Below, one piece after another: positions 1 to 9,629 of a stretch of 64,000 bases of DNA; the stretch's first letter is position 1, and each line of letters starts with the position of its first letter. The position numbers were made by a program, and so were the translations under genes. The DNA is taken from assembly GCA_040235405.1 (NCBI GenBank), contig JBECKT010000051.1:9755-73754 (forward strand). Direction: 5' to 3'. The notes under the pieces were generated by a model. That model was not told where the DNA came from, made no database searches, and saw nothing but the letters and a program-made list of their open reading frames with translations. This DNA is from PGZG01 sp040235405 (GTDB lineage Bacteria; Pseudomonadota; Gammaproteobacteria; Pseudomonadales; Alcanivoracaceae).

Positions 1-1
1 C

Positions 2-871
2 GACTTCAACAAGCTGGAAAAGCGCTATGTAGAGGTCTGGCGCAAGTTCTTTGCCGGTGATTTTCAGGCCGCTCGCAACGAAGGCATCGAGATGGGCCCG
101 ATTGGCCTGATTCCCGGCCTGTTTTCACAGTTGATGCAGGCCATCTATCTGACCGAACGTCAGAGCGACAAGTACATGCTGCTACAGGATGTCGCCAACC
201 GGGCCAAATACTACTTCGACCAGATTACTGAAATCGAGGAAGATCCGGAAATCAAGACGCTGGCCGCTGCCGTTCGACTTGGTTACGCCTATGCGCTTGC
301 CCGCATTGCGGAAGAGTCACCGATCCCGATTGTTATCGCACGTCGCTATATCGGCAAGATCAAGGGCAACTCTGATCACATCACTGCCCTGGTGCCAGAC
401 CATCCGCTTGGACACGCCTTCCGTGCCGGTGTCGACGCAGGCATTATGCGCCGGGTCGGCAAATTTACCGGCCGGATGACCTATAACGCCCGCTCGACAG
501 TGGTTGGCGGTTCTTTCGGCATGGCCCGCAAGCTGACCCCGGATATCCCGATTGTTGCCTACGAACATGGCAATGCGCTTATCTACATGAACAAGAACCG
601 CAACCTGAACGAGGCCATGGCATTGTTTGAAGAAGCGTCGATGATGCAGCCACAGTTCTCCATGGACGCGCTGGACACCATGTATGCCTACAAGCGACTG
701 CAGGAAATCAAGCTGTACGCTCTGAATTACCGCAGCTTCCGCAGCTTCGAGAAAGACCGTCGCAAATTTATCCGAACGACTGACCGCAATCTGACCAATG
801 TTCGCGCTCCAATGCTGACCATGGATATGCTTGACAACCCCGACAAGTACAAACTGCCGGAACGTAACTGA
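2..871 (+). CDS. Helical (TPR-like) protein, 5'-truncated by the window start
   Basis: The reading frame is open from the first bases of the window, so the true start lies upstream; 289 residues are visible. I do not recognise the family with certainty. The visible part is almost wholly alpha-helical, with repeated amphipathic helices. A late segment (YEHGNALIYMNKN, then NEAMALFEEASMMQP) looks like a tetratricopeptide helix pair. The periplasmic helical TatT-type proteins of TRAP transporters are one possible relative, but this is a guess. It ends three bases before the start of the methyltransferase gene, so the two are probably co-transcribed. An internal ATG at 92 is possible but is not needed, because coding continues upstream of it. 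Confidence 0.7.
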   Translation, partial: DFNKLEKRYVEVWRKFFAGDFQAARNEGIEMGPIGLIPGLFSQLMQAIYLTERQSDKYMLLQDVANRAKYYFDQITEIEEDPEIKTLAAAVRLGYAYALARIAEESPIPIVIARRYIGKIKGNSDHITALVPDHPLGHAFRAGVDAGIMRRVGKFTGRMTYNARSTVVGGSFGMARKLTPDIPIVAYEHGNALIYMNKNRNLNEAMALFEEASMMQPQFSMDALDTMYAYKRLQEIKLYALNYRSFRSFEKDRRKFIRTTDRNLTNVRAPMLTMDMLDNPDKYKLPERN

Positions 872-874
872 TCT

Positions 875-1495
875 ATGTTCAGCTGGTATGAAGACAGGGT
901 GTTCCCGAGGCTGCTCGACTGGGCAACCCGCCCTTTGGCCCCGGACCGGGCTGCCCTGGTTGGCTCTGCCAGTGGTCGCGTTCTGGAGCTCGGCGTAGGC
1001 AATGGCGCCAACTTCCCCTACTACTCTGAACAGGCCAGCGAGATACACGGTATAGAACCGGCCAACGCCCTGCTCAATGAAGCTCGCGCCGTTGCCCTCG
1101 CTCACGCCAACCCGGAGCGATTTCACCTGACTCAGGCCGGGGCCGAAAACCTTCCCTACCCTGACAATCACTTCGATAGCGTAATCGCCTGTCTGGTGTT
1201 CTGCACCATTCCGGATGCCGAAGCTGCCGCGCGGGAAACGCTGCGCGTGCTGAAACCAGGCGGTGTTCTGCTGGTGCTTGAACATGTTGCCCACGAGAAG
1301 CCTGTCTGGCGTCGCAGTCAAAAGCTGATAGAACCACTATGGACTCCAATGGCCTGCGGTTGCCACTTGAGCCGTGACACTCTGTCTCTTTTCAGCGAAT
1401 CCGGCTTCGACACCAGCAACCTCAGCAGGTGGCAACATCCGAAGCTGCCGAAACTGGCTGGTTTTATGCTCTCCGGAACTGCCATCAAACCCTGA
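875..1495 (+). CDS. Class I SAM-dependent methyltransferase
   Basis: A 206-residue Rossmann-fold methyltransferase. The SAM-binding motif I is VLELGVGNG at residues 36-44, an acidic residue ends the next strand (GIEPAN), and a post-motif ESVIACLVFC-like strand followed by LRVLKPGGVLLVLEH completes the Methyltransf_11 pattern. The C-terminal GCHLSRDT segment resembles METTL7-type methyltransferases, which act on thiols or lipids, so a small-molecule or lipid substrate is more likely than RNA; the substrate itself cannot be read from the sequence. The gene follows the helical protein after three bases and is followed by the RegB-like kinase after 80 bases. Confidence 0.8.
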   Translation: MFSWYEDRVFPRLLDWATRPLAPDRAALVGSASGRVLELGVGNGANFPYYSEQASEIHGIEPANALLNEARAVALAHANPERFHLTQAGAENLPYPDNHFDSVIACLVFCTIPDAEAAARETLRVLKPGGVLLVLEHVAHEKPVWRRSQKLIEPLWTPMACGCHLSRDTLSLFSESGFDTSNLSRWQHPKLPKLAGFMLSGTAIKP

Positions 1496-1575
1496 TTACT
1501 GCGTCATTCCGCCGCAGGCGCCCAAGCCTGCTATCCGGTTAGAATGCTCTCCACCTGGCCACACTGCGACTTGTC

Positions 1576-2772
1576 ATGACAGCATTATCTCCCGCTTCCA
1601 CTCGCGTCTGGCGGCAACGGCTGGTGATGCTGCGCGGGCTGCTGATTATGGTGTTGGCTCTGGCATTTGCCCTGGCCTGGTCCCACGCCATCACGCCACT
1701 GCCCGTAGTAACGGCCCTGTTCTGGTTGCTGCTGCTCTGGTGCCCGTCCCTGCTGTTTCTTGTCACTCGTCATGCAAAAGAGCGGCATCAGTCGCGCTGG
1801 CTGACTTTCGAACTCTGTCTGGACGTACTGCTTTTTCTCGGGCTGCTCTACCAGATTGGCGGCACTGGCAACCCGATTATTTTCTACCTGCTGCTACCGG
1901 TGCTGATGGCCGCCCTGTCATTGCCGCCGGCCGGGAACGCTCTGCTTGCCACACTGGCAATTACCGGCTATGCCGCCGCAGGCACCTGGCGACGTCCCCC
2001 GGACAGCCATCACCTGCACGGCCTGCATGACGTCAGCCATACTCATGAAATCGGCATGTGGCTGATTTTCGCTATTCTGGTGGTGATGTTCTCGATACTG
2101 GGGCAGGCGCTGCAGCAAGCCAGTCGGCGCACTCGGCAGCAACAGGCAATGGCATTAAGCATAGGCCTGCAAAGAGAGCGCATGTACCAGATTGCCGCCG
2201 GCCTTGCTGACCGCGCCCATGAGCTGAATACCCCGCTGACAACCCTGATGCTGCTAACCGATGATCCGCCACCGGCCAACGCAGCGCAGCTGCAAAAAGA
2301 CTGGCAGCAGATTCGCTCGCTGGCCGAGAGAATGGCCTCGATATTGAAGCCGCGGATTTCGCCGAGTGATGCAATAGCACAACCTCTCTCCGGCCTGGTT
2401 GCGGATCTGCAGAAAAATCTGCGCATGCTTGCTCCGACTCTGAAAGTAACCTGGCGCGGCCCGCAAGACCCGTTACTCGGCGCGCCGGTATTGTGGCAGA
2501 GGATTCTCGCCAATATCGGCTATAACGCCTGCGATGCCGGCGCGGCAACGCTGGATATACGCTGTGAAAAAGATGCAAATTACTGGCTTGTTCAGGCCAG
2601 CGATGATGGCCCCCGTCATCATCGCGGTGATGACGGGCACATGGGCATGGGGGTTGGTCTTGCCCTGATTGAGGCTTCCCTGGCAGCTTTGGGAGGTTCT
2701 CTCGACCTGATTTTTGAAAACCGGTGGACTGTGGCGCGAATCAGGCTGCCAATCAGCGGAGAGCCACTTTGA
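1576..2772 (+). CDS. RegB/PrrB-like membrane sensor histidine kinase
   Basis: A 398-residue sensor kinase with about six hydrophobic segments in residues 15-180, then a HisKA and an ATPase domain. The phospho-acceptor is His215 in AHELNTPLTTL, very close to the RegB H-box (AHELGTPL). The membrane part carries GGTGNPI at 95-101, matching the quinone-sensing GGXXNPF redox box of RegB except for the last residue. The ATP-binding lid reads GMGVGLALIEASLAALGG. The conserved redox-active Cys of RegB, which sits in the R-C-x-x-I-L stretch after the H-box, is Met253 here (IRSLAERMASIL). It overlaps the downstream regulator by four bases or less, which supports a RegB-RegA pair. It is inferred to report on the redox state of the quinone pool. 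Confidence 0.88.
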   Translation: MTALSPASTRVWRQRLVMLRGLLIMVLALAFALAWSHAITPLPVVTALFWLLLLWCPSLLFLVTRHAKERHQSRWLTFELCLDVLLFLGLLYQIGGTGNPIIFYLLLPVLMAALSLPPAGNALLATLAITGYAAAGTWRRPPDSHHLHGLHDVSHTHEIGMWLIFAILVVMFSILGQALQQASRRTRQQQAMALSIGLQRERMYQIAAGLADRAHELNTPLTTLMLLTDDPPPANAAQLQKDWQQIRSLAERMASILKPRISPSDAIAQPLSGLVADLQKNLRMLAPTLKVTWRGPQDPLLGAPVLWQRILANIGYNACDAGAATLDIRCEKDANYWLVQASDDGPRHHRGDDGHMGMGVGLALIEASLAALGGSLDLIFENRWTVARIRLPISGEPL

Positions 2773-3320
2773 ATCCCGAGTTATTGCTTGTGGAAGATGA
2801 TGAATCATTACGCTTGCATCTTGGCGACAGGCTGACAAGGCATGGCTACAAGGTGCACCGTTGCGCATCCATGGCGCAGGCGGCCGAGGTGTTGACCTCT
2901 GCACGACAGCTCGATGCAGCAATTCTTGATCAGAATCTGGATCAGGATAACGGGCTGGACCTGATCGAACCTTTGCTGGCCCGGTTCCCGGCATGCAGGA
3001 TTCTGGTCCTGACCGGGTATGGCAGCATTCCGGCTGCTGTTGCAGCCACTCGCCGGGGCGCCCACAACTACCTGACCAAACCCGCCTCCATGGGAGACAT
3101 TCTGCAGGCCTTTCAGGAAGACACCACCACCATGCCGGAGCTGCCCGATGCCCCGCCGTCCCTCGAACGGCTGGAGTGGGAGCACATCCAGCACGTACTC
3201 GAAGAGCATCAGGGCAATGTGTCTGCCGCAGCAAGGACACTTGGCATCCATCGCAGGACTTTGCAACGCCGGTTAAAAAAGCGGCCGTCGGCAAGCCACT
3301 ATCATCGTGACCGCCCCTGA
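2769..3320 (+). CDS. RegA/PrrA-like response regulator
   Basis: A 183-residue regulator. The start is the TTG at 2769, which overlaps the kinase stop codon and lies 7 bases after a GGAGAG ribosome site; it yields MNPELLLVEDDES, the expected receiver N-terminus. The receiver has the acidic pair at 10-11, phospho-acceptor Asp54 (AAILDQ), Thr82 and Lys104 (NYLTKPA). The C-terminal third is a Fis-type helix-turn-helix (NVSAAARTLGIHRRTLQRRL), closely matching the RegA DNA-binding domain. The usual proline linker is short (MPELPDAPPS). Known RegA proteins control photosynthesis, respiration and carbon or nitrogen assimilation genes in response to redox state; the targets here are unknown. Confidence 0.88.
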   Translation: MNPELLLVEDDESLRLHLGDRLTRHGYKVHRCASMAQAAEVLTSARQLDAAILDQNLDQDNGLDLIEPLLARFPACRILVLTGYGSIPAAVAATRRGAHNYLTKPASMGDILQAFQEDTTTMPELPDAPPSLERLEWEHIQHVLEEHQGNVSAAARTLGIHRRTLQRRLKKRPSASHYHRDRP

Positions 3321-3337
3321 ACGGCTACAATGGCCCG

Positions 3338-5089
3338 ATGCTGTCAATGCGTATAGTCACTGCTATCACTGCCGCCTTCATCTTTCTTGTCAGCCTGATC
3401 GTTGCTGACCAGGCCCTCGCGGCTGACTCCCGGCCACAGCTTCAGATCAGCAGCGATCAACCGGCACTGACCCGCAATCTGGAAGTCATGCTCAGCGTCG
3501 GCAACGAGTCGTGCCATGCCAGCGATGACAGAAAAAGACTGGTACGCCGCAATCTGCTCAAACAGGCTGAGCGCGCGGCTCGCGCCGTTGGCTATTACCG
3601 TCCCGTGATTAATCTGCGCACTGATACAGCTGATAATTGCTGGAGCATAACCATCGATGCAGAAGCCGGCGAACCGGTTCGGCTCAACAATGTGAATATC
3701 CGTTTGCAGGGGGATGCCGAAAGTGACCCTGCATTTGCCGAACTGATCCAGCGCAGCCCGCTTAAGAAAGGGGCAATACTCAGGCATAACGAATACCAGT
3801 CGTTACGTGACGGCTTGCTGCAACTCGCCAGCGAAAGAGGCTATTTTGACCACCAACTTCTGGAGCACCGGCTTGAGGTCGACCCGGCGATGCTGACTGC
3901 GGACATTATTCTGACAATCGACAGCGGGAGGCGTTATCGATTCGGCGAGTTCAGATTAAAACAGAATGTACTGAGCGATAGCATGGCGATGCGTTATCTG
4001 CGTTTCGAATCGGGGCAGCCATGGGACAGCGAACAACTTCTGGCCAGCCAACAGGCACTTCTCGGTAGCGGCTATTTCTCCACCGTGCGACTGGAGCGTG
4101 GCAAAACCGACACAGATACCGGCAAGGTCCCGGCAACACTATACCTTACGGAACGACCGCAGCACGCCTGGATGACGGGCGTAGGCGTTAGCACCGACAC
4201 CGGCCCGAGATTGCGGCTGGGCTATGAAAACCGCTACGTTAATCGGCATGGTCATCGCTGGCGTACTGACAGTCGAATATCCGCGCTGAACAGAGCAATC
4301 ACAAGCAGTTACGAAATTCCCTTTCGCGACCCGGTCCAGGACCGGCTGATGTTTTCTTCCGGGTATCAGTATGAAAATAATGAAAGCGCGGAGAGCGAAC
4401 AGTTCCGCCTTGGTGGCAGACTGATCAGTGGCTTCCTCAACGGCTGGGTGCTGACCCGGTCACTGGATTACGAGCGCGAAAACTTTACTGTCGCCGATCA
4501 GACCGAGACATCCGAGCTGGTCATGCCGGGCGTGCAAATACAGAAAATTCGCAGCAGCCATCCGGTTTACCCACGACGGGGATGGAAGCTTGGCGCAGGC
4601 TTCCGCGGCACCCATCCCTCCATATCGACCACGGAAGCGTTTATCCAGTCCAGACTATGGATGAAAGGCATCACTGCCACTGGCCCGGCCCGCATTCTTG
4701 CCAGACTTGAAGCCGGGCACACCAATGTCACGGATGTTACCTCCCTGCCCGCAACTGTTCGCTTTTTTACCGGTGGTGATAATAGTATCCGTGGCTTCGA
4801 CTATCAGACTCTTGGCCCGGTCGATACGGCTGGCGCGGTCACCGGCGGCCGAAGCCTGCTGGTCGGGTCGATCGAAGCAGATTTCGCCCTGTCAAAGCAC
4901 TGGCACCCTGCTGTCTTTATCGACGCCGGCAACGCCTTCAATGACTTTAATGCCCCCAACTTGCGTACCAGTGCCGGCATGGGCATTCGCTGGAGGTCGC
5001 CGTTGGGGCCGATTCGTATTGATCTGGCCAGACCGATAGATGCTGATCGTAACTGGAGACTTCACCTGAGTATGGGGCCAGACCTGTGA
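3338..5089 (+). CDS. tamA: TamA, outer-membrane Omp85-family translocation/assembly protein
   Basis: A 583-residue protein with an N-terminal signal peptide (cleavage after DQALA near residue 28), three predicted POTRA domains over roughly residues 35-270, and a 16-strand Omp85 beta-barrel ending in MGPDL. The barrel contains the family lid motif region (VRFFTGGDNSIRGFDYQTLGP near residues 467-487). TamA in the outer membrane works with TamB in the inner membrane and periplasm to insert some outer-membrane proteins and to move phospholipids. ATG at 3338 gives a good signal sequence; a second ATG 12 bases later is also possible. It overlaps tamB by four bases. Confidence 0.93.
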   Translation: MLSMRIVTAITAAFIFLVSLIVADQALAADSRPQLQISSDQPALTRNLEVMLSVGNESCHASDDRKRLVRRNLLKQAERAARAVGYYRPVINLRTDTADNCWSITIDAEAGEPVRLNNVNIRLQGDAESDPAFAELIQRSPLKKGAILRHNEYQSLRDGLLQLASERGYFDHQLLEHRLEVDPAMLTADIILTIDSGRRYRFGEFRLKQNVLSDSMAMRYLRFESGQPWDSEQLLASQQALLGSGYFSTVRLERGKTDTDTGKVPATLYLTERPQHAWMTGVGVSTDTGPRLRLGYENRYVNRHGHRWRTDSRISALNRAITSSYEIPFRDPVQDRLMFSSGYQYENNESAESEQFRLGGRLISGFLNGWVLTRSLDYERENFTVADQTETSELVMPGVQIQKIRSSHPVYPRRGWKLGAGFRGTHPSISTTEAFIQSRLWMKGITATGPARILARLEAGHTNVTDVTSLPATVRFFTGGDNSIRGFDYQTLGPVDTAGAVTGGRSLLVGSIEADFALSKHWHPAVFIDAGNAFNDFNAPNLRTSAGMGIRWRSPLGPIRIDLARPIDADRNWRLHLSMGPDL

Positions 5090-8000
5090 GACGCGTGATT
5101 CTGCTACTCCTGATAGTCATGCTACTGGTTCAAGTGATGGCTGCCATTCTGGTCAGCACTGAACGTGGCAGTCGCTGGTTGCTCGGCATAGCCTGCCAGT
5201 ATGTGCCCGGTACGCTTACCACCAATGATGTTACCGGCACCTGGCTGGCCGGAATGAATATCGGCGCGCTTCACTATCAACTGCCGGAAATCACCATTCA
5301 CGGCGAAGCAATACAACTCAAACCGGATTTCGCTGCGTTATGGCGCGGCGAGATCCATGCAAACTGGCTGTACGCCAGCAATGTAAGAATAGACCAGTCA
5401 CTGGCCCGGCCCGGAGCGAGCGGTCCATTTATTCTGCCCGATCAGCTCAGCCTGCCGATTTCCATAACGATTGATGATGTCCGACTACAAGGCCTGTCCC
5501 TGCATCACCCGGAGCGCACAACACTAAAACTGGACCTTGTCACCAGTACAAATATCTCAGCAGGACAGTACCTGAGCTTTCGCACCTTTCTGATCCAGCA
5601 TGACCTGGCTGAAATCAGTGCCAGTGATGGAAAGCTGAAACTGGTTCAGCCCTATCCTCTGAAAGCGGATATTCACTGGCGCAGCGCTTTCACGAAACTG
5701 TCCGAATTATTTGGCAGCGATCAGCTTGCAGGCAAAGCGGAGCTATCCGGTTCATTGAACAATCTCCACATTAATCACCAACTGCTTGACCCGGCGTCAC
5801 TATCGAGCAAGATTGATGCCCAACCATTCTCCGGGAAAATGGATTTCCGCAGCCGTCATCACTGGCAGGAAATTGCACTGCTACAAGCAACACAGCAACC
5901 CCTGACTGTGCAACGCGGCAGCCTTGAGTTGTCCTCAAACGATGGACGCCTGATCAGCAAGCTCGACACCACGCTACACGCCGCCGATTTTGGCAGTCTG
6001 GACGTCAGCATTGCTGCCGAAGGCAGCTGGACACAGGCAGACAAGCTGCAGATATCGGTCGCACAAGAGGATAGCCGGGTTCAGGCAACTGGCAGCGCCC
6101 ACTGGCAGCCGGATGATGCAGGTTTCAACCTGATTATCAATGACAGTCATATTGATGCCAGCCGGATTCATCCGGAACTGACTGGCAAGATCGGACTGGC
6201 AGCCAACCTTAGTGGCTCCGTGATCGGCAAGCGCTGGAGCGTCCTATCCGACAGCATCCGTATTGACGGACAACTGATGGGCAACCCGCTGCAAGCCTCC
6301 CTGAATGCGGCGGTCAGTCAACGCCTTGTTTCGGTAAACGGCGATGGCAGCTACGCTGGCAATCATGCAAACATCGATGTTCGCATCAATGACCGCATCA
6401 GAGGTGATGCCAGCCTCTCTCTGAAAAACTTGCAAGCCTTGCATCCGGAGCTGCACGGAGCCGCCGAGATCCAGGCGACCCTGAGCGGATACCGGAATGC
6501 CCCGGAAGTTAATATGACTGTTGCAGGCACAGGCTTGCGCATGCGCGAATACCTGCTCGCCAGTGTGTCACTAAAGGCAGACAACCTCGGCCCCGCTTCC
6601 TCGAACATGACGCTTGCCATCAACAGCGGGGAGCTCTGGCATCGAGACAGTATGCTTCTTGAGCATGCAGCCATTGAACTGAGCGGCGCCTACAGCAACC
6701 ACTCCATTGCGCTGGTGTTAAAGAAGGAAGGCATTCGTCTTGATGGCGCTCTGGCGGGCGGATTCCAGTCTGTGCAGCATTGGGCCGGCGAGATCACCGG
6801 CCTGAGTCTGGCCCTGCCGGAAAACCCGCCCTGGCAGCTGTTGCAGCCCTCGCCGATTGAGTTATCTCCGCACAAGACAGTGCTGATGCCACTGTGCCTG
6901 TCTGATACAAACGGTGAAGCTTGTCTGGAATATTCTTTCGACAACGGTCGCATTGCCGGCTCCGCCGCTCTTGGCAAAATAGCGCTGGCGCCTTTGTCTG
7001 CCATTATTGGCCATGACATCAGTCTCTCCGGAAGCCTTGACAGCAAACTGACCGCGTCGCGCTCCGCTGCCGGAATCTGGCAAGGCCAGGCCAGCTCGTC
7101 TCTGCACAACGCGCAGCTTATATTCTCAGTAGATACTGAAGCCTACCCGCTGGATTTTGACGCAGCCTCACTTTCCGGACAGGTCACGGGCGACACGCTT
7201 ACCGCCCAGGCAAGTATCAGCATCAATAATCACGGGTATGCGCGAGCCAATCTGGCAACCGGCTTGCAACCGGAAGCACCGCTATCCGGTGAACTTTCTC
7301 TGGCGCTGAGCGAGCTGCGTTGGCTGGAGATGATATTGCCGCAATTACGCCAGAGCCGGGGACATCTTGAAGGTCGTCTTGCAGTGGCAGGAACTCGCCA
7401 GTCGCCACGTTTCAGCGGCGCACTTCAGTTGCGCGATGCCGGCACCGACATTCCGGTTGCCGGGCTTTCCCTGAGCGGAATCCGCGCCGAGCTGAGCGGC
7501 AATGGACCGGAACTGAGCTTGAGCGGAGAGGCCGGGTCCGGCCCCGGGACGCTCCGGGCCAGGGGCAATATTGATCTTTCCACCGGCCTGCCGTTGCAAC
7601 TCGACCTGACTGTGAGTGGCAAAAGCTTTCTCGCCATTGATCTGCCGGAAGCGCGTGTTCTGGTCGATCCGGACCTGCGCCTGCGCGGCTCCACCAGGCT
7701 GCTGATACTGCGCGGGGATATCGTCATTACCGACGCTGCACTTCGACCACAGCAACTGCCCGAGATGGCGGTACGGGTAAGTGATGATGAAATCATTATT
7801 AATGCCTCAACCGAGCAACCCGGCGTGATGGCAGTAGATACCGACATCATGTTGCGGCTGGGTAACAATGTACGGTTTAGCGGCTTTGGCCTGGAGGCAA
7901 AGCTGGGTGGCAATCTGCAGCTGTTGTCCGCGCCATCCCGGCCAGTTGCGCTAACGGGAGAACTACGCATTGATGAAGGCCGCTATCGCGCCTATGGGCA

Positions 8001-8541
8001 GAATCTGGAGATTGATCGCGGCCTGCTGATATTCCAGCAACGGATTGATAACCCCGGTCTTGATATTCGCGCGGTACGCCGCATTCCCAGCGCCCAGGTA
8101 GTTGCTGGCGTTGCCATCACCGGCACACTGCAATCGCCGGAAGCGCGGTTGACCTCCACGCCGCCCATGGAAGAAAGCGAGATCATGGCATGGCTGCTCA
8201 CCGGCCGGGGGCTGTCCGGCAATTCGGAAACCGACAATGCCATGATCGCTCAGGCATTGGCGGTATATGGCCTCGAAAAAGGCAGCGGCGTCACCGAAAA
8301 AATCGGCGAGAAAGTTGGTCTGGATGAAATCAGTGTCGGCAGCAACTGGGAAACCACTGATGCCGCCCTGATGCTTGGCAAACAGATCAGCAATCGCCTG
8401 TACTTGCGCTACGCCATTGGTCTGTTTGATGCCCTGTCAACGGTGATGCTGCGCTATACCGTCAGCCGTCGAGTGCATCTTGAAGCACAGTCCGGCAGTG
8501 ACCAGCAAAGCATTGACCTGATCTATCAGATCGAACGCTGA
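5086..8541 (+). CDS. tamB: TamB, inner-membrane-anchored AsmA-like translocation protein
   Basis: A 1151-residue DUF490/TamB protein. It starts at a GTG inside the GTGA overlap with tamA. A single N-terminal membrane anchor (residues 3-22) is followed by a very long periplasmic beta-rich body, the lipid-conducting groove of AsmA-like proteins. The conserved C-terminal TamB domain is clear: RPVALTGELRIDEGRY, then GLDIRAVRRI, MAWLLTGRGLSG and a final ERVHLEAQ-like barrel-docking strand. The length is near that of the family (about 1250). It forms an operon with tamA and is co-expressed with it. Confidence 0.93.
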   Translation: MRRVILLLLIVMLLVQVMAAILVSTERGSRWLLGIACQYVPGTLTTNDVTGTWLAGMNIGALHYQLPEITIHGEAIQLKPDFAALWRGEIHANWLYASNVRIDQSLARPGASGPFILPDQLSLPISITIDDVRLQGLSLHHPERTTLKLDLVTSTNISAGQYLSFRTFLIQHDLAEISASDGKLKLVQPYPLKADIHWRSAFTKLSELFGSDQLAGKAELSGSLNNLHINHQLLDPASLSSKIDAQPFSGKMDFRSRHHWQEIALLQATQQPLTVQRGSLELSSNDGRLISKLDTTLHAADFGSLDVSIAAEGSWTQADKLQISVAQEDSRVQATGSAHWQPDDAGFNLIINDSHIDASRIHPELTGKIGLAANLSGSVIGKRWSVLSDSIRIDGQLMGNPLQASLNAAVSQRLVSVNGDGSYAGNHANIDVRINDRIRGDASLSLKNLQALHPELHGAAEIQATLSGYRNAPEVNMTVAGTGLRMREYLLASVSLKADNLGPASSNMTLAINSGELWHRDSMLLEHAAIELSGAYSNHSIALVLKKEGIRLDGALAGGFQSVQHWAGEITGLSLALPENPPWQLLQPSPIELSPHKTVLMPLCLSDTNGEACLEYSFDNGRIAGSAALGKIALAPLSAIIGHDISLSGSLDSKLTASRSAAGIWQGQASSSLHNAQLIFSVDTEAYPLDFDAASLSGQVTGDTLTAQASISINNHGYARANLATGLQPEAPLSGELSLALSELRWLEMILPQLRQSRGHLEGRLAVAGTRQSPRFSGALQLRDAGTDIPVAGLSLSGIRAELSGNGPELSLSGEAGSGPGTLRARGNIDLSTGLPLQLDLTVSGKSFLAIDLPEARVLVDPDLRLRGSTRLLILRGDIVITDAALRPQQLPEMAVRVSDDEIIINASTEQPGVMAVDTDIMLRLGNNVRFSGFGLEAKLGGNLQLLSAPSRPVALTGELRIDEGRYRAYGQNLEIDRGLLIFQQRIDNPGLDIRAVRRIPSAQVVAGVAITGTLQSPEARLTSTPPMEESEIMAWLLTGRGLSGNSETDNAMIAQALAVYGLEKGSGVTEKIGEKVGLDEISVGSNWETTDAALMLGKQISNRLYLRYAIGLFDALSTVMLRYTVSRRVHLEAQSGSDQQSIDLIYQIER

Positions 8542-8554
8542 CAGCCTCTCAAGC

Positions 8555-9322
8555 TCAGCGACTGAGAAAACGTATCAGACTGCGCGTGAACCCGGCAGGC
8601 GTCAGTTTCGCTGCCAGCATGGTGGCGCGGAACTGCAATCCGACCGGACGATGAACCGGACTGGCGGCACCGCCCTGCTGCACCGCTTCCCACACTGCCT
8701 CGGCGATATCGCTGGCATCCAGATCAACACCGAGACGGTCCATGATAGGCGAATAGTTATCCGCCACCATCGCTGTCTTGACAAACGGCGGCATGATATC
8801 AAGCACGCGGATATCATGTTTTTGCCATTCAATATTGAGGGCCTCGGTCAAGCCGCGAACGGCAAACTTGCTGGCCGAGTAACTGGCAAAATCCGGCACA
8901 CCATAAAGCGCCGAAGCCGAGCACATGCTGATCACCATAGCGTCAGGTGTGATCCGAAGAAAAGGAAACGCCGCATGGGTGACATTAATCAGCCCGGTGA
9001 CATTGATATCGATGATGCTTTTATGTTGATCCGGCGAAATCTTTTCAAACGCGCCAGTGCGGAGAATGCCTGCACAGTTAAACAACACCTGCAGATAGCC
9101 GTCATGGTCATGGGCAAAGGCCTCGACCGTGGCACGCACGCGGGCGCCGTCGGTGACGTCCAGGGCACGCCACCAGACCCGTCCCCCCAGCTCTCCGGCC
9201 AACTTCTCCAGCGCTGCCTCGTTGACATCGGTGAGGCCGACTGACCATCCGGCGGCATGGAACCTGCGCGCTGTAGCCTCGCCGATGCCGGCGCCAGCAC
9301 CAGTAATAAAAATTGCTTTCAT
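8555..9322 (-). CDS. SDR-family oxidoreductase
   Basis: A 255-residue classical short-chain dehydrogenase. It has the nucleotide motif TGAGAGIG (residues 7-14), NCAG at 82-85, Ser135, and the catalytic Tyr148/Lys152 in YSASK. Asp32, at the end of the second strand, suggests NAD(H) over NADP(H). The start is placed at 9322, because AAGGAG lies about 9 bases upstream and MKAIFITGAG is the expected first strand; the longer open frame up to 9364 adds 14 residues with no family match. The substrate is unknown. It is transcribed towards tamB, with only 13 bases between the two stops. Confidence 0.87.
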   Translation of the reverse strand: MKAIFITGAGAGIGEATARRFHAAGWSVGLTDVNEAALEKLAGELGGRVWWRALDVTDGARVRATVEAFAHDHDGYLQVLFNCAGILRTGAFEKISPDQHKSIIDINVTGLINVTHAAFPFLRITPDAMVISMCSASALYGVPDFASYSASKFAVRGLTEALNIEWQKHDIRVLDIMPPFVKTAMVADNYSPIMDRLGVDLDASDIAEAVWEAVQQGGAASPVHRPVGLQFRATMLAAKLTPAGFTRSLIRFLSR

Positions 9323-9629
9323 ATCAGGACTCCTTGATAACCGGCAGCGCATAGATGCCTTCACTGAAAAGCCGCACTTCCATTACTGCGGAACGACAGC
9401 CGAGCTGGCAAGTATAGCGGCACACATGGCACTGTCTGCCAGCCCCAGCATGGCCGGCCCCGCCAGAGTAGCACTCTGGGCGGACCAGGTTTTCCCGGAA
9501 CGGCTGGCTTCCGGTAAAAAAACAGCGCTAATCATAGCGATAACAGCCGCACATGCCAGTGCGGCCATGGGCAGCGCGCCACGCTTGCCGTAAAATGGCC
9601 CGTTTTCACAGCCAGCCAGGAACCTGTCC
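9323..9629. other. Gene-free divergent region between the SDR gene and proS
   Basis: This 307-base gap lies between two divergently transcribed genes and must hold both promoters. I see no RNA gene, no strong operator palindrome and no repeat. A minus-strand open frame from about 9631 to 9383 could encode 82 residues with one hydrophobic segment, but it overlaps the proS start codon and has no recognisable family, so it is not called. Confidence 0.4.

Noticed and set aside
317..1321. A 334-codon open frame on the minus strand opposite the first two genes
   Set aside because: It is fully antisense to two genes with clear coding character, has no family likeness and is a GC-rich mirror frame.
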